Below, in pieces: positions 24,292-32,471 of a stretch of 64,000 nt of DNA. Made by a program: the position numbers and the translations under genes. Numbering within the stretch: the first letter of the stretch is position 1; each line of letters opens with the position of its first letter. Under the pieces are notes generated by a model. That model ran no database searches. It had not been told where the DNA came from and saw only the letters and a program-made list of their open reading frames with translations. Source of the DNA: Siccirubricoccus soli (GTDB taxonomy: Bacteria; Pseudomonadota; Alphaproteobacteria; Acetobacterales; Acetobacteraceae); the NCBI RefSeq assembly GCF_024178315.1, contig NZ_JAMZIK010000111.1, positions 1-64,000 of the forward strand. The letters run 5' to 3'.

Positions 24292-24393
24292 AGCAGATCG
24301 CCGTAGGGCGGCATCGCCCGAAGGCGCGAATCTGCTCTGCAAACAAAGGCGTAGAGCGCTTTCGGTGAACGCATGTAAACCGAAAACGCTCTA
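24288..24393 (+). repeat. CTAGAGC-family repeat, long composite type
   Basis: Same 106-base composite as 8443-8548 with only a few base changes (for example GTAGAGCGCTTTCGG for GTAGAGCGTTTTCGG). It ends close to the 3' end of the tetR gene on the other strand. Confidence 0.9.
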
Positions 24394-24471
24394 ACGCAGC
24401 CTCTGCCGGGCGCGGGCGGCTCGATTGATTGCGCTGCCTCTTGGGAGGATGCTCCGGCGGCTGGTCGGGGT

Positions 24472-25155
24472 TCAGCCGTCCGGCGTCGCCGCCCGGAAGC
24501 CGGCGCCGAGGAAGCGCAGGAGCTTGGCCAGCGCGGTCTCGACATCGCAGGTGCCGAAGCGGCCATCGGTGATGGACTGGATCCGGCCGCTATCGGCCAT
24601 GGTGTAGATCATGGTGCCCAGCATGAAGTGGAAGCGCCATTCCACTTCGGCCCGCGGCACCTCCGGCAGGGTCTGCACGATGGCCTCCAGGAAGGCGCGG
24701 GTGCTGGGGTTGAAGGCCTGCGCCAGGATGCGGCGGTAGAGTTCCTCGCTTTCCACCGCAAGCCGCGCCCGCAGCCGGCCGAAGGTGGCGCCGTCCACGC
24801 CGGCCTCGAGGCCGAGCGAGAAGGCGGGGCGCAGGAAGGCCTCCAGCAATTGCTCCAGCATCGGCGGCCGGCCGGGCCCTTCGGCGCAGAGCGCGAGCAG
24901 CCGCATGCGTTCCGCGGTGATCGGCTGCGCCCGGCGCAGGAACAGCGCCTCCAGCAGCTTCTCCTTGGAGCCGAAATGATAGTTCACCGCGGCCAGGTTG
25001 ACCCCGGCCTCGGCGGTGATCTCCCGCAGGCCGACGCCGGCCATGCCGCGGGCGGCAAAGAGCCGAGCCGCGGCGCTCAGGATCCGGTCGATGGTGCGGG
25101 CCGGCATATCCGGAGCGGCGTCCCGCCGGTCCGCCTCGGCAAAGCTGTGGTCCAT
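24472..25155 (-). CDS. TetR/AcrR family transcriptional regulator
   Basis: A 227-residue repressor. The helix-turn-helix domain covers about 18-65 (RILSAAARLFAARGMAGVGL, then REITAEAGVNLAAVNYHFGS and KEKLLEALF). The C-terminal part (FRRP-type EAFLRPAFSLGLEAG; FHFMLGTMIYTMADSGRI) matches the TetR group with a C-terminal domain common in CecR/YbiH-like and NalC-like regulators. It is divergent from the catabolic operon starting near 25376 and probably controls it. A promoter and inverted repeat in the 220-base gap fit autoregulation. The start at 25155 gives MDHSFAEADRRD. Confidence 0.85.
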   Translation of the reverse strand: MDHSFAEADRRDAAPDMPARTIDRILSAAARLFAARGMAGVGLREITAEAGVNLAAVNYHFGSKEKLLEALFLRRAQPITAERMRLLALCAEGPGRPPMLEQLLEAFLRPAFSLGLEAGVDGATFGRLRARLAVESEELYRRILAQAFNPSTRAFLEAIVQTLPEVPRAEVEWRFHFMLGTMIYTMADSGRIQSITDGRFGTCDVETALAKLLRFLGAGFRAATPDG

Positions 25156-25183
25156 GGCCCGTCCCGGCGTGCTTGACTCTGTG

Positions 25184-25204
25184 ACGATCGTATAAAACAA
25201 TCGT
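25184..25204. promoter_or_regulatory. Candidate TetR operator
   Basis: ACGAT-N11-ATCGT inverted repeat, with an AT-rich centre (CGTATAAAACA) unusual for this genome. It covers the -10 of the proposed tetR promoter on the minus strand. Confidence 0.4.
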
Positions 25205-25217
25205 TCGACCACGACAA
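25189..25217 (-). promoter_or_regulatory. Candidate promoter of the tetR gene
   Basis: On the minus strand TTGTCG (25217-25212) and TATACG (25194-25189) are 17 bases apart. Transcription would start about 25 bases before the tetR ATG at 25155. Confidence 0.45.
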
Positions 25218-25375
25218 AGCCGTTCGGCGTGACACTCCTTGGAGCGATCACCGGACACGCGGCCTGCCGGCAGATCAGAGGACCCGAGCGCCACCCCGCG
25301 TCACGCGGATGGACGGCACCCGGCGGCAAGAGGCGAAGGCGGACAAACCGCACTTGGCCCGAGGGAGGAGTGTCC

Positions 25376-25555
25376 ATGCAGACCCCGTACCGGGTGCTGA
25401 TGGCCGGCGCTTGCCTTGCCGCCGGCGCGGATCGTCCCGCCAGGGCTGAACCCCTCCCGCCCGCTCACCCGGCCGGCGGCGCCATGACACGGGCACAGGC
25501 AGCGTGCCGGCACGGAGAGGGCGCGACGAACGCACCCCGGGAGGAAACCCCATGA
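25376..25555 (+). CDS. Possible small leader protein before the MFS gene
   Basis: A 59-codon frame starting at ATG 25376 after a strong ribosome site (GAGGGAGGAG). The N-terminus looks like a signal peptide or its remnant (MQTPYRVLMAGACLAAGA, then ARAEP). Its TGA overlaps the ATG of the MFS gene (ATGA), so it could couple translation. No family is recognised. It may instead be the 5' stub of a deleted secreted-protein gene. Confidence 0.35.
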   Translation: MQTPYRVLMAGACLAAGADRPARAEPLPPAHPAGGAMTRAQAACRHGEGATNAPREETP

Positions 25556-26883
25556 GCATCGCAGGGCTGGAAGCGGGCCGGGCCACCGGCTTCGCCGGCT
25601 TCACCCGCTACCAATGGCGCATCTTCTGGGTCACCTGGCTCGGCTGGGCGCTCGATTCCGCCGATTTCGGCCTCTTCGCCATCGTCCTGCGGCCGGCGCT
25701 GACCGAGCTGCTGGGCGGCGCCCCGAGCACGGCGGAGATCGGCCGCGTCGGCGGCACCCTGGCCATGGTCGGGCTGCTCGGCTGGGCGATCGGCGGCATG
25801 CTCTTCGGCATGGTCGCGGACTATCTCGGCCGGGTTCGGACGCTGGCCATCAGCATCATCCTGTTCAGCCTCTGCACCGCGCTGCAGGGCGTGGCGCAGA
25901 CGCCCTTCCAGCTCGGCCTCTTCCGTTTCCTCGCCGGCCTCGGCACCGGGGCGGAGGCGGTGGTGGGCATCGCGCTGGTGGCCGAGGCCTTCCACGGCGC
26001 GCACCGCGCCAAGGTGCTCGGCATCATGATGACCGGCGGCGCCTTCGGCCCGCTGATCGGCGGGCAGGTGTACAACCTGCTCGGCCCCTATGGCTGGCGC
26101 TACGTCTTCTTCGCCGGCATCCTGCCCGCCATCCTGCTGCTGCTGCTCCGCCGCAGCACGCAGGAGCCGACGCATTTCGCCGCCGTCCAGGCGCGGCGCG
26201 CCAGCATCCGCGCCCGTGGCGAGGCAGCGAGCGCCGAGGACCAAGCCTTCATGCAGGCGCCGCTGCGCCAGCTCCTCAGCCCGGGCCTGCGCTTCAGCAC
26301 CTTCATCGGGATGCTGTTCTGCCTCGGCACGCTGCTCTCGATCTGGACCACCCAGATCTGGCTGCCGACCATCCAGGGCCTGATGCTGGAAAAGGACGGC
26401 ATCACCGGCACCGCGGCGATTCACCACATCGGCAACGGCATGATGCTGTTCGGCCTTGGCGGCATCGCCGGCTACGCCGCCTTCGGCTTCCTCGCCGACT
26501 GGTTCGGCCGGCGGCCGACCGTCATCTTCTACAATCTCGGCGCCATCGCCTCCGGCCTCACCCTCTATCTCGGCCTGGAGGGCTGGCAGTACTACCCGGT
26601 GCTGCTGCCGGTCTTCGGCTTCCTGGTCATCGGCGTGTTCTCCGGCCATGCGGTCTATCTGCCGGAGCTGTTCCCGACCCATGCGCGGGCGACCGCCATC
26701 TCCTTCTGCAACGGCACCGCCCGCATCATCACCAGCTTCGGCCCGCTGGTCGCCGGCCTGCTGGTGGTGCCCTTCGGCGGCAGCTTCAACAAGGCGGCGG
26801 CGGTCATGACCTGCCTCGCCGTGCTCAGCATCCTCGCCATGCTGCTGGGGCGAGAAACCCGTGATGAGGCGCTGCCGCGCTGA
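25552..26883 (+). CDS. MFS transporter, aromatic-acid/sugar symporter type
   Basis: A 443-residue major facilitator permease with twelve membrane helices. Family marks are the first-helix sequence WLGWALDSADFGLFAIVL, the loop 2-3 motif GMVADYLGRVRTLAI, FRFLAGLGTGAEAVVGIALV, and the second-half copy GFLADWFGRRPTVI. The D-S-A-D in helix 1 recalls AAHS-type aromatic acid:proton symporters (D-G-x-D). It begins an operon with hydrolase and monooxygenase genes, so an aromatic or carboxylic substrate is likely. The ATG is preceded by GGAGGAAACCCC. Confidence 0.85.
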   Translation: MSIAGLEAGRATGFAGFTRYQWRIFWVTWLGWALDSADFGLFAIVLRPALTELLGGAPSTAEIGRVGGTLAMVGLLGWAIGGMLFGMVADYLGRVRTLAISIILFSLCTALQGVAQTPFQLGLFRFLAGLGTGAEAVVGIALVAEAFHGAHRAKVLGIMMTGGAFGPLIGGQVYNLLGPYGWRYVFFAGILPAILLLLLRRSTQEPTHFAAVQARRASIRARGEAASAEDQAFMQAPLRQLLSPGLRFSTFIGMLFCLGTLLSIWTTQIWLPTIQGLMLEKDGITGTAAIHHIGNGMMLFGLGGIAGYAAFGFLADWFGRRPTVIFYNLGAIASGLTLYLGLEGWQYYPVLLPVFGFLVIGVFSGHAVYLPELFPTHARATAISFCNGTARIITSFGPLVAGLLVVPFGGSFNKAAAVMTCLAVLSILAMLLGRETRDEALPR

Positions 26884-26914
26884 TCCCCCGAACCCCCGAG
26901 CGAAGCGAGGCGCC

Positions 26915-27697
26915 ATGCCGACCGAGACGACCCCCGACCGCATCGCCGTCCATGGCATCGAGGTGGAGGTGCTGCGCTGCGGCGCCGGCGCGCCGGTGCT
27001 GTTCCTGCACGGCTTCCAGCCGGCGGCGCCCGATGCCCGGTTCCTCGAGCTGCTGGGGCGGCGGCTGCAGGTCATCGCCCCTTCCCATCCCGGCTTCGGC
27101 AACACGCCCCGGCCGAAGGATTTCGAGAGCGTCTACGACCTGCTGCACCTCTATACCCAGCTCATCGAGGCGCTGGGCCACCCCAGGATCTCGCTCATCG
27201 GCGCTTCCTTCGGCGGCTGGCTCGCCGCCGAGCTGGCGCTGCGGATGCCGTCGCGCATCGGGCGGCTGGTGCTGGTCGATGCCCTCGGCATCAAGGTGAG
27301 CGACCGGGAAACGCCGGACATCCTCGACATCTTCAATGTCCATCCCGACACGGTCCGCGCCGCCACCTGGCATGATCCGCGGAACGCGCCGGATTACGAC
27401 GCCATGGAGGATGCCGAGCTGATCGCGCTGCACCGCAGCCGGGAAGCGCTCTCGCTCTATGGCTGGCACCCCTACATGCACCATCCGCGCCTGGCCTACT
27501 GGCTGCCGGCCATCAAGGCGCCGACCCAGGTGCTGTGGGGCGCCTCCGACGGCATCGTGAAGCCCGGCTACGGCCAGGCCATGGCGCGGCTGATCCTCGG
27601 CGCCCGCTACGCCGAGATCGCCGCCGCCGGCCACCACCCCGAAATCGAGCAGCCCGACGCCTTCGCCGACCACGTCATCGGCTTCCTGGCCCGCTGA
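26915..27697 (+). CDS. Alpha/beta hydrolase, MhpC-like
   Basis: A 260-residue alpha/beta-fold hydrolase. Motifs: oxyanion region FLHGFQPAAPDARF, nucleophile elbow SLIGASFGGWLAAEL (Ser), acid in LWGASDGIVKPGYG (Asp) and catalytic His in AAAGHHPEIEQPDAF. The lid region about 125-190 is helical and Trp/His-rich. Similar enzymes cleave C-C bonds of ring-fission products or hydrolyse esters. It lies 31 bases after the MFS gene and before a luciferase-like monooxygenase, consistent with a catabolic operon. Confidence 0.85.
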   Translation: MPTETTPDRIAVHGIEVEVLRCGAGAPVLFLHGFQPAAPDARFLELLGRRLQVIAPSHPGFGNTPRPKDFESVYDLLHLYTQLIEALGHPRISLIGASFGGWLAAELALRMPSRIGRLVLVDALGIKVSDRETPDILDIFNVHPDTVRAATWHDPRNAPDYDAMEDAELIALHRSREALSLYGWHPYMHHPRLAYWLPAIKAPTQVLWGASDGIVKPGYGQAMARLILGARYAEIAAAGHHPEIEQPDAFADHVIGFLAR

Positions 27698-27720
27698 GCA
27701 ACGCTTCCGGAGAGACGACC

Positions 27721-28941
27721 ATGGACGCCTGGTGGCAATGCGAAATCCCCTATCCCTATGTGGACAAGCGCATCACCGATGCCGCGGATTCGGTCCGCGC
27801 CAGCCTGCCCAACCGGCTCTGCGACCCGAGGATCGCGGCCAATCTGTTCCATGAGGTGCTGGACGAATTCGCGCTGTGCGACGAGCTCGGCATGAATGTC
27901 CTCTGCATCGAGCACCATGCCGGGATCAACTCCCTCATCGGCTCCAACCCGATGATCACCGGCATCCTGGCGCGGCAGACGAGGAATGTCCGCGTCCTCA
28001 GCCTCGGCACGCTGATCTCGCTGCGGCCGGACCCGGTGCGGGTGGCGGAGGAATACGCGACCGCGGATTGCCTGCTGCGCGGCCGGTTCGAGATCGGCTT
28101 CGTCAAATCGGGCGGGACCGAGGTCGCCAGCTCCAACATGCAGCCGGTGAACAACGAGGAGCGGTTCTGGGAGGCGATCGACCTCATCAAGAAGACCCTG
28201 ACCAGCCATGACGGCCCCTTCAGCTGGGAGGGCAAGCACTACACCCACCGGCATGTGAACATCTGGCCCGGCCCCTACCAGCAGCCGCATCCGCGCATGT
28301 GGGCGGCGACCGGCGACCCGCGCAGCGCCGCCGAGGTCGGCCGCCGCGGCATGACGCATGTGCTGGTGCTGCGCGGGCCGGAGGGCACGAAGAAGGCCTA
28401 CGAGGCGCATCGCACGGCGCGGCGCGAGGCCGGGCTGCCGAAGGTGACGACCGACAATTTCGCCTATGCCGCCATGGTCTATGTCGGCGAGACGGAGGAG
28501 GAGGGGATCGAGGGCGGGACCAAGCTGCTCTGGTTCCTCAACACCAGCCTGAAATCCGCGCCGCAATACAACAAATTCCTGCCCGGCGCGGCGCCGCCCC
28601 AGGCGGCGCCCGGCCTCTACCGGACGATGCCGCGCGCCGAGGCCGGCCTTGCCCTGACGGATGCCGAGAAGGGCGTCGCCCCGGCCAGCCAGAATGCGCA
28701 GAAGCTGATGGGGCTGACGGCGCAGGAGGCGATGCAGCAGGGCATCCTGTTCGCCGGCACGCCGGACAGCGTCCACCGCCAGATCATGGAGTTCTACGAC
28801 AAGGTCGGCGGCTTCGGGCATCTCTGCCTGATCGGCCGCAGCGGCTACATGACCCATGAGGAGTCGAAGAAGGGCATCCGCCTCTTCAGCAAGGAGGTGC
28901 TGCCGCGGTTGCGTGAGGTCGCGCCGGTGGAGGTCGGCTGA
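27721..28941 (+). CDS. LLM class flavin-dependent oxidoreductase
   Basis: A 406-residue luciferase-like monooxygenase. The family core is clear: ALCDELGMNVLCIEHHAGIN, RVLSLGTLISLRPDPVRVAE and GRFEIGFVKSGG, followed by the SWEGKHYTHRHVNIWPGP stretch. Such enzymes use reduced FMN and oxygen to oxidise or cleave their substrate. The C-terminal ligand-binding half (LFAGTPDSVHRQIMEFYDKV) is intact. It follows the hydrolase by 23 bases and is followed within two bases by a second hydrolase. Confidence 0.9.
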   Translation: MDAWWQCEIPYPYVDKRITDAADSVRASLPNRLCDPRIAANLFHEVLDEFALCDELGMNVLCIEHHAGINSLIGSNPMITGILARQTRNVRVLSLGTLISLRPDPVRVAEEYATADCLLRGRFEIGFVKSGGTEVASSNMQPVNNEERFWEAIDLIKKTLTSHDGPFSWEGKHYTHRHVNIWPGPYQQPHPRMWAATGDPRSAAEVGRRGMTHVLVLRGPEGTKKAYEAHRTARREAGLPKVTTDNFAYAAMVYVGETEEEGIEGGTKLLWFLNTSLKSAPQYNKFLPGAAPPQAAPGLYRTMPRAEAGLALTDAEKGVAPASQNAQKLMGLTAQEAMQQGILFAGTPDSVHRQIMEFYDKVGGFGHLCLIGRSGYMTHEESKKGIRLFSKEVLPRLREVAPVEVG

Positions 28942-28942
28942 G

Positions 28943-29773
28943 ATGGCCCTCCCCGAAGCGGCCCCTGGCAGGATCCGCCGCATCCCGATCGGCGGCGGCG
29001 TGGAGATCGCCTGCGCCGTCACCGGCGAGGGGCCGCCGCTCCTCCTGCTGCATGGCGCGGAGGCGGACCATACGCAGTATGCCGCGCTGACCGCCCATCT
29101 CGCCGGCCGCTTCACCTGCATCGCCTATGACCAGCGGGATTCCGGCCGGACCAGCAACCCCGAGGCGCCCTACGGCATCGAGGCGCTGGCGGATGACGCA
29201 GCGGCGCTGGTCGCGGCACTCGGCCACCGGCGGGCGCATGTCTTCGGCAGCTCCCTCGGCAGCGTCATCGCCCAGGCGCTGGCGGTGCGGCATCCGGAGA
29301 GGGTCGACAGGCTGGTGCTCTCGGCAGCCATCCGCATCGGCCAGGGCATCGCCGAGATCAACCCGGAAGCGGCCGCGACGCTCGGCCGGCTGCGCACGGA
29401 CCCGGCGGCGAATGCGGCGGAGATCGCACGCTTCTTCTACCCGGAGGCGCATCTCGCCGCCCATCCCGAGCTGGCCCGCCGCTTCGCCGGCGGCACCCGC
29501 ACCCCGGCACAGCGGGCCCGGCGCAACGCGCTGATCCCGGAGGCGCCGCGCCTTGCACTCGGCGGCATCACCGCGCCCACCCTGGTGCTGGCGCAGGCGG
29601 AGGATCGGCTGGTGCCGCCCGCGCACACGCTGGCGATCGCGCGGGAAATCCCGGGCGCGCGCACCCTGCTGCTGGAGGGGCTCGGCCATGTCGGCACCAT
29701 CCAGGCACCGGAGCGCATCGCCACCGCCATCACCCCCTTCCTGCTGGACACAAGCCGGGAGTCAACCGGATGA
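28943..29773 (+). CDS. Alpha/beta hydrolase
   Basis: A 276-residue alpha/beta hydrolase with the elements LLLLHGAEADHTQY, a nucleophile elbow VFGSSLGSVIAQALA (Ser), an acid in LAQAEDRLVPPAHTL (Asp) and a catalytic His in LEGLGHVGTIQAPE. The sequence YDQRDSGRTSNPEAPYG is typical of peroxidase/lactonase-like members. The start at 28943 is one base after the LLM gene stop. It is the second hydrolase of the operon and differs from the first. Its TGA overlaps the next ATG. Confidence 0.87.
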   Translation: MALPEAAPGRIRRIPIGGGVEIACAVTGEGPPLLLLHGAEADHTQYAALTAHLAGRFTCIAYDQRDSGRTSNPEAPYGIEALADDAAALVAALGHRRAHVFGSSLGSVIAQALAVRHPERVDRLVLSAAIRIGQGIAEINPEAAATLGRLRTDPAANAAEIARFFYPEAHLAAHPELARRFAGGTRTPAQRARRNALIPEAPRLALGGITAPTLVLAQAEDRLVPPAHTLAIAREIPGARTLLLEGLGHVGTIQAPERIATAITPFLLDTSRESTG

Positions 29774-30732
29774 AGCGCCGTGCCTTCCTGCTCTCCACCC
29801 TTGCCACGCCGGCCCTGGCGCAAGCGGAGCGCTTCCCCGACCGTCCTCTCCGCCTGCTGGTGCCCTTCGCGCCGGGCGGCCCGCTGGACCTGAACGGCAG
29901 GCCGCTGGCCGAGGAGATGTCCCGCATCCTCGGCCAGACGGTGGTGTTCGAGAACCGGCCGGGGGCGAACGGCATCGTCGCCGCCCAGGCGGTGGCGACG
30001 GCACGGCCGGATGGCTACACGCTGCTCTACACCACCGGCAGCTTCATCGGGAACATCGTGTTCAGCACGGTGCCGCTGCCCTACGACCCGGAGCGCGACC
30101 TGGCGCCCGTCACCCTGGTGAACAAGGGGAATGGGATGATGCTGGTGGGCCGCGCCACCCTGCCGGCGCAGAACATGGCGGAGCTGGTGGCGCTGGCGAA
30201 GAGCAAGCCTGGCGGGCTGACCTGCGCCATGACCGGCATCGGCAACATCACCCATCTCGGCGCCGAGCAATTCCGCGAATACACCGGGGCGGAGCTGCTG
30301 ACCCTGGTGCTGCAGGGCACCGGCCCCTCCATCACCGCCATGCTGGCGGACCAGGTGGACCTCACCTTCTCCACCCTGCCGCCGGCCGACCCGCATCTGC
30401 GCGCCGGGCGGCTGCGCGCCTTCGGCTATACCGCCACCCACCGCGCCTATTCCTTCCCCGAGGTGCCGACCATGCAGGAGGCCGGCTACAAGGATTGGGA
30501 GCTGATCGGCATGGCCGGCATCTGGACCACCGCCGGCGTGCCGCGCGAACGCATCCTCGCGGTGCAGCGTGCCGCCGCCGAGGCGCTGCAGACGCCCCTG
30601 CTGCAACGGCTGATGCGGGAGAGCGAGGCCGAGCCCTCCGGCGCCACGCCGGAGGAATTCGCCATGCACCTGTCGAAGGAATTGGCCATGCAGCGCGGGA
30701 TCGCCCGGCGCATCGGCATGGGCCGGCAATAG
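29770..30732 (+). CDS. Tripartite tricarboxylate transporter substrate-binding protein (Bug family)
   Basis: A 320-residue periplasmic solute receptor. It has a signal peptide (MKRRAFLLSTLATPALAQA) and the Bug-family pattern PLRLLVPFAPGGPLDLNGRP, VVFENRPGANGIVAA and RPDGYTLLYTTGS. Bug proteins bind small carboxylates between two lobes and feed TctAB-type permeases, which are absent here. The TGA/ATG overlap with the preceding hydrolase shows it belongs to the catabolic operon. Confidence 0.92.
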   Translation: MKRRAFLLSTLATPALAQAERFPDRPLRLLVPFAPGGPLDLNGRPLAEEMSRILGQTVVFENRPGANGIVAAQAVATARPDGYTLLYTTGSFIGNIVFSTVPLPYDPERDLAPVTLVNKGNGMMLVGRATLPAQNMAELVALAKSKPGGLTCAMTGIGNITHLGAEQFREYTGAELLTLVLQGTGPSITAMLADQVDLTFSTLPPADPHLRAGRLRAFGYTATHRAYSFPEVPTMQEAGYKDWELIGMAGIWTTAGVPRERILAVQRAAAEALQTPLLQRLMRESEAEPSGATPEEFAMHLSKELAMQRGIARRIGMGRQ

Positions 30733-30743
30733 GGGACCGACCG

Positions 30744-32339
30744 ATGCTCGAAACGCCCGTCCTCATCGTCGGCGGCGGCCCGGTCGGTCTCACCGCCTCG
30801 CTGCTGCTGTCACGCTACGGCATCCGCTCCCTGCTGGTGGAGCGGCATGCCGGCACGGCCCGGGTGCCGAAGGCCCGCGGCATCAACGCCCGCACCATGG
30901 AGATGTACCGCCAGCTCGGCATCGAGGCGGATATCCGTGCCGCCGGCCTCTCGGCGCAGAGCACCGGGCTGATCGTCTGGACCGAGAGCCTGGCCGGCCG
31001 TGAGATCGAGCGCCGCGTCCCGGGCCGGGCGCTGGCGAAGAACTTGGCGATGACGCCGACCAGCAATTGCCTCTGCGCCCAGGACGATCTGGAGCCGGTG
31101 CTGCGGCGCCATGCCGAGGCGGCCGGTCCCGGCGAGCTCCGCTTCTCGACCGAGCTGACCGCGCTGCGCCCGGATGCGGATGGCATCGGCGCCACGATCC
31201 TCGACCGCGCCAGCGGGGCCGCCACCGAGGTGCGGGCAGGCTGGCTGATCGCCGCGGATGGCGCGCAAAGCCCGGTGCGCCGCCAGCTCGGCCTGAAGAT
31301 GCTCGGCGAGGAGAAGGTCTATGACAGCGTCAACATCCTGTTCCGCGCCGATCTCTCGCCCTGGGTGAAGGACCGGCCGGCGGCGCTCTACTTCGTGGAG
31401 CAGCCCAGCCTGCGCGGCACCTTCCTGACCATCAACGCCACGGATCGTTGGGGCTTCCTGATCCACAGCCTCAGCCATTACGGCTTCCGCCCCGCGGACT
31501 TCACGCCGGAGCTCTGCGTTGCGCTGGTCCGCCAGGCGGCCGGCCTGCCGGAGCTTCCGGTGGAGGTGCTGGGGACCAGCGCCTGGGAAGCCTCGGCGAC
31601 GGTGGCCGAGCGCTACCGGGTGGGGCGCATCTTCCTGGCCGGCGACGCCGCGCATGAAATGCCGCCGACCGGCGGCTTCGGGATGAACACCGGCGTGCAG
31701 GATGCGCTGAACCTGTGCTGGAAGCTGGCCGCCGTCCTGAAGGGCGAGGCGGGGGAGGCGCTGCTCGACAGCTATGACGCCGAGCGTCGGCCGCTGGCGG
31801 AGCTGACGACGCGGACCAGCCTCGCCAACGCCCTTTCCATGGGGCGGACGGCACGGCAGAGCAGCGCGGTATTGCCGCGCCGGGAATTCCTGAACGAGCA
31901 GGGCCTGATCTTCGGCGTGCCCTATGAGAGCGGGGCGGTGCTGCCGGATGGAACCCCGCCCATCCAGGCGGCCGACCCGGTGACGGAATACCTGCCGAAT
32001 GCCCGGCCCGGATCCCGCGCGCCACATGTATGGCTGCAACGGAATGGCGCGCGGATTTCAACCATCGACCTGTTCGGCAACCGCTTCGTGCTGCTGGCCG
32101 GTCCGGACGGTGGCCCTTGGGCCGAGGCAGCGCAAGGACTGCGCCCAGAAGTGGAGGCCCATATCGTGGGCCGGGAGATCCTCGATCCCGAGGGCGCCTG
32201 GCAGCAGGGCTTTGGCGTGAGCGCAGACGGCGCCGTCCTGGTCAGGCCAGACGGCTATGTCGGGTGGCGAAGCCCTGGCGGCTCGGCAAATGCCGCTGCG
32301 GAATTGCGCGGAGTGCTGGACCGATTGCTGGCGCGCTAG
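30744..32339 (+). CDS. FAD-dependent aromatic monooxygenase (MhpA/PheA-like)
   Basis: A 531-residue class A flavoprotein hydroxylase. FAD motifs: the Rossmann GxGxxG (VLIVGGGPVGLTASLLLS) at the start, the DG motif (GWLIAADGAQSPVRRQLG) about residue 165, and the GD motif (RIFLAGDAAHEMPPTGGFG) about 295. The C-terminal thioredoxin-like domain (FVLLAGPDGGPWAEAA, VLVRPDGYVGWRS) marks the phenol hydroxylase/MhpA group. It probably hydroxylates an aromatic ring with NAD(P)H and oxygen. It is the last gene of the operon, followed by a strong hairpin. Confidence 0.92.
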   Translation: MLETPVLIVGGGPVGLTASLLLSRYGIRSLLVERHAGTARVPKARGINARTMEMYRQLGIEADIRAAGLSAQSTGLIVWTESLAGREIERRVPGRALAKNLAMTPTSNCLCAQDDLEPVLRRHAEAAGPGELRFSTELTALRPDADGIGATILDRASGAATEVRAGWLIAADGAQSPVRRQLGLKMLGEEKVYDSVNILFRADLSPWVKDRPAALYFVEQPSLRGTFLTINATDRWGFLIHSLSHYGFRPADFTPELCVALVRQAAGLPELPVEVLGTSAWEASATVAERYRVGRIFLAGDAAHEMPPTGGFGMNTGVQDALNLCWKLAAVLKGEAGEALLDSYDAERRPLAELTTRTSLANALSMGRTARQSSAVLPRREFLNEQGLIFGVPYESGAVLPDGTPPIQAADPVTEYLPNARPGSRAPHVWLQRNGARISTIDLFGNRFVLLAGPDGGPWAEAAQGLRPEVEAHIVGREILDPEGAWQQGFGVSADGAVLVRPDGYVGWRSPGGSANAAAELRGVLDRLLAR

Positions 32340-32427
32340 GGATTTTCGGTAGAGGCCAGCCGCGCTCGGCCTTTGCCGCTCGCTTCAGCGCCACCCTCGG
32401 CCCCTGCATCGGCGCCGGCCGCCTCGG

Positions 32428-32454
32428 CCCGCCGGGCAAGGGTTGCCCGGCGGG
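32428..32454. terminator. Strong hairpin between convergent genes
   Basis: CCCGCCGGGCAA and TTGCCCGGCGGG are perfect 12-base arms around a GGG loop. The hairpin lies 89 bases after the monooxygenase stop and 18 bases before the stop of the dioxygenase on the other strand. There is no long T-run, so it is a bidirectional barrier rather than a textbook intrinsic terminator. Confidence 0.55.
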
Positions 32455-32471
32455 CGGTTGAGGATACCGCC

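Noticed and set aside
24163-24393. Palindrome cluster read as tRNA genes or a CRISPR array
   Set aside because: No cloverleaf or CCA-type end, and no repeat-spacer periodicity; the elements match other dispersed copies in the window.
25465-27105. A 546-codon minus-strand frame opposite the MFS gene
   Set aside because: Antisense shadow; the MFS permease on the plus strand has clear family motifs and a good ribosome site.
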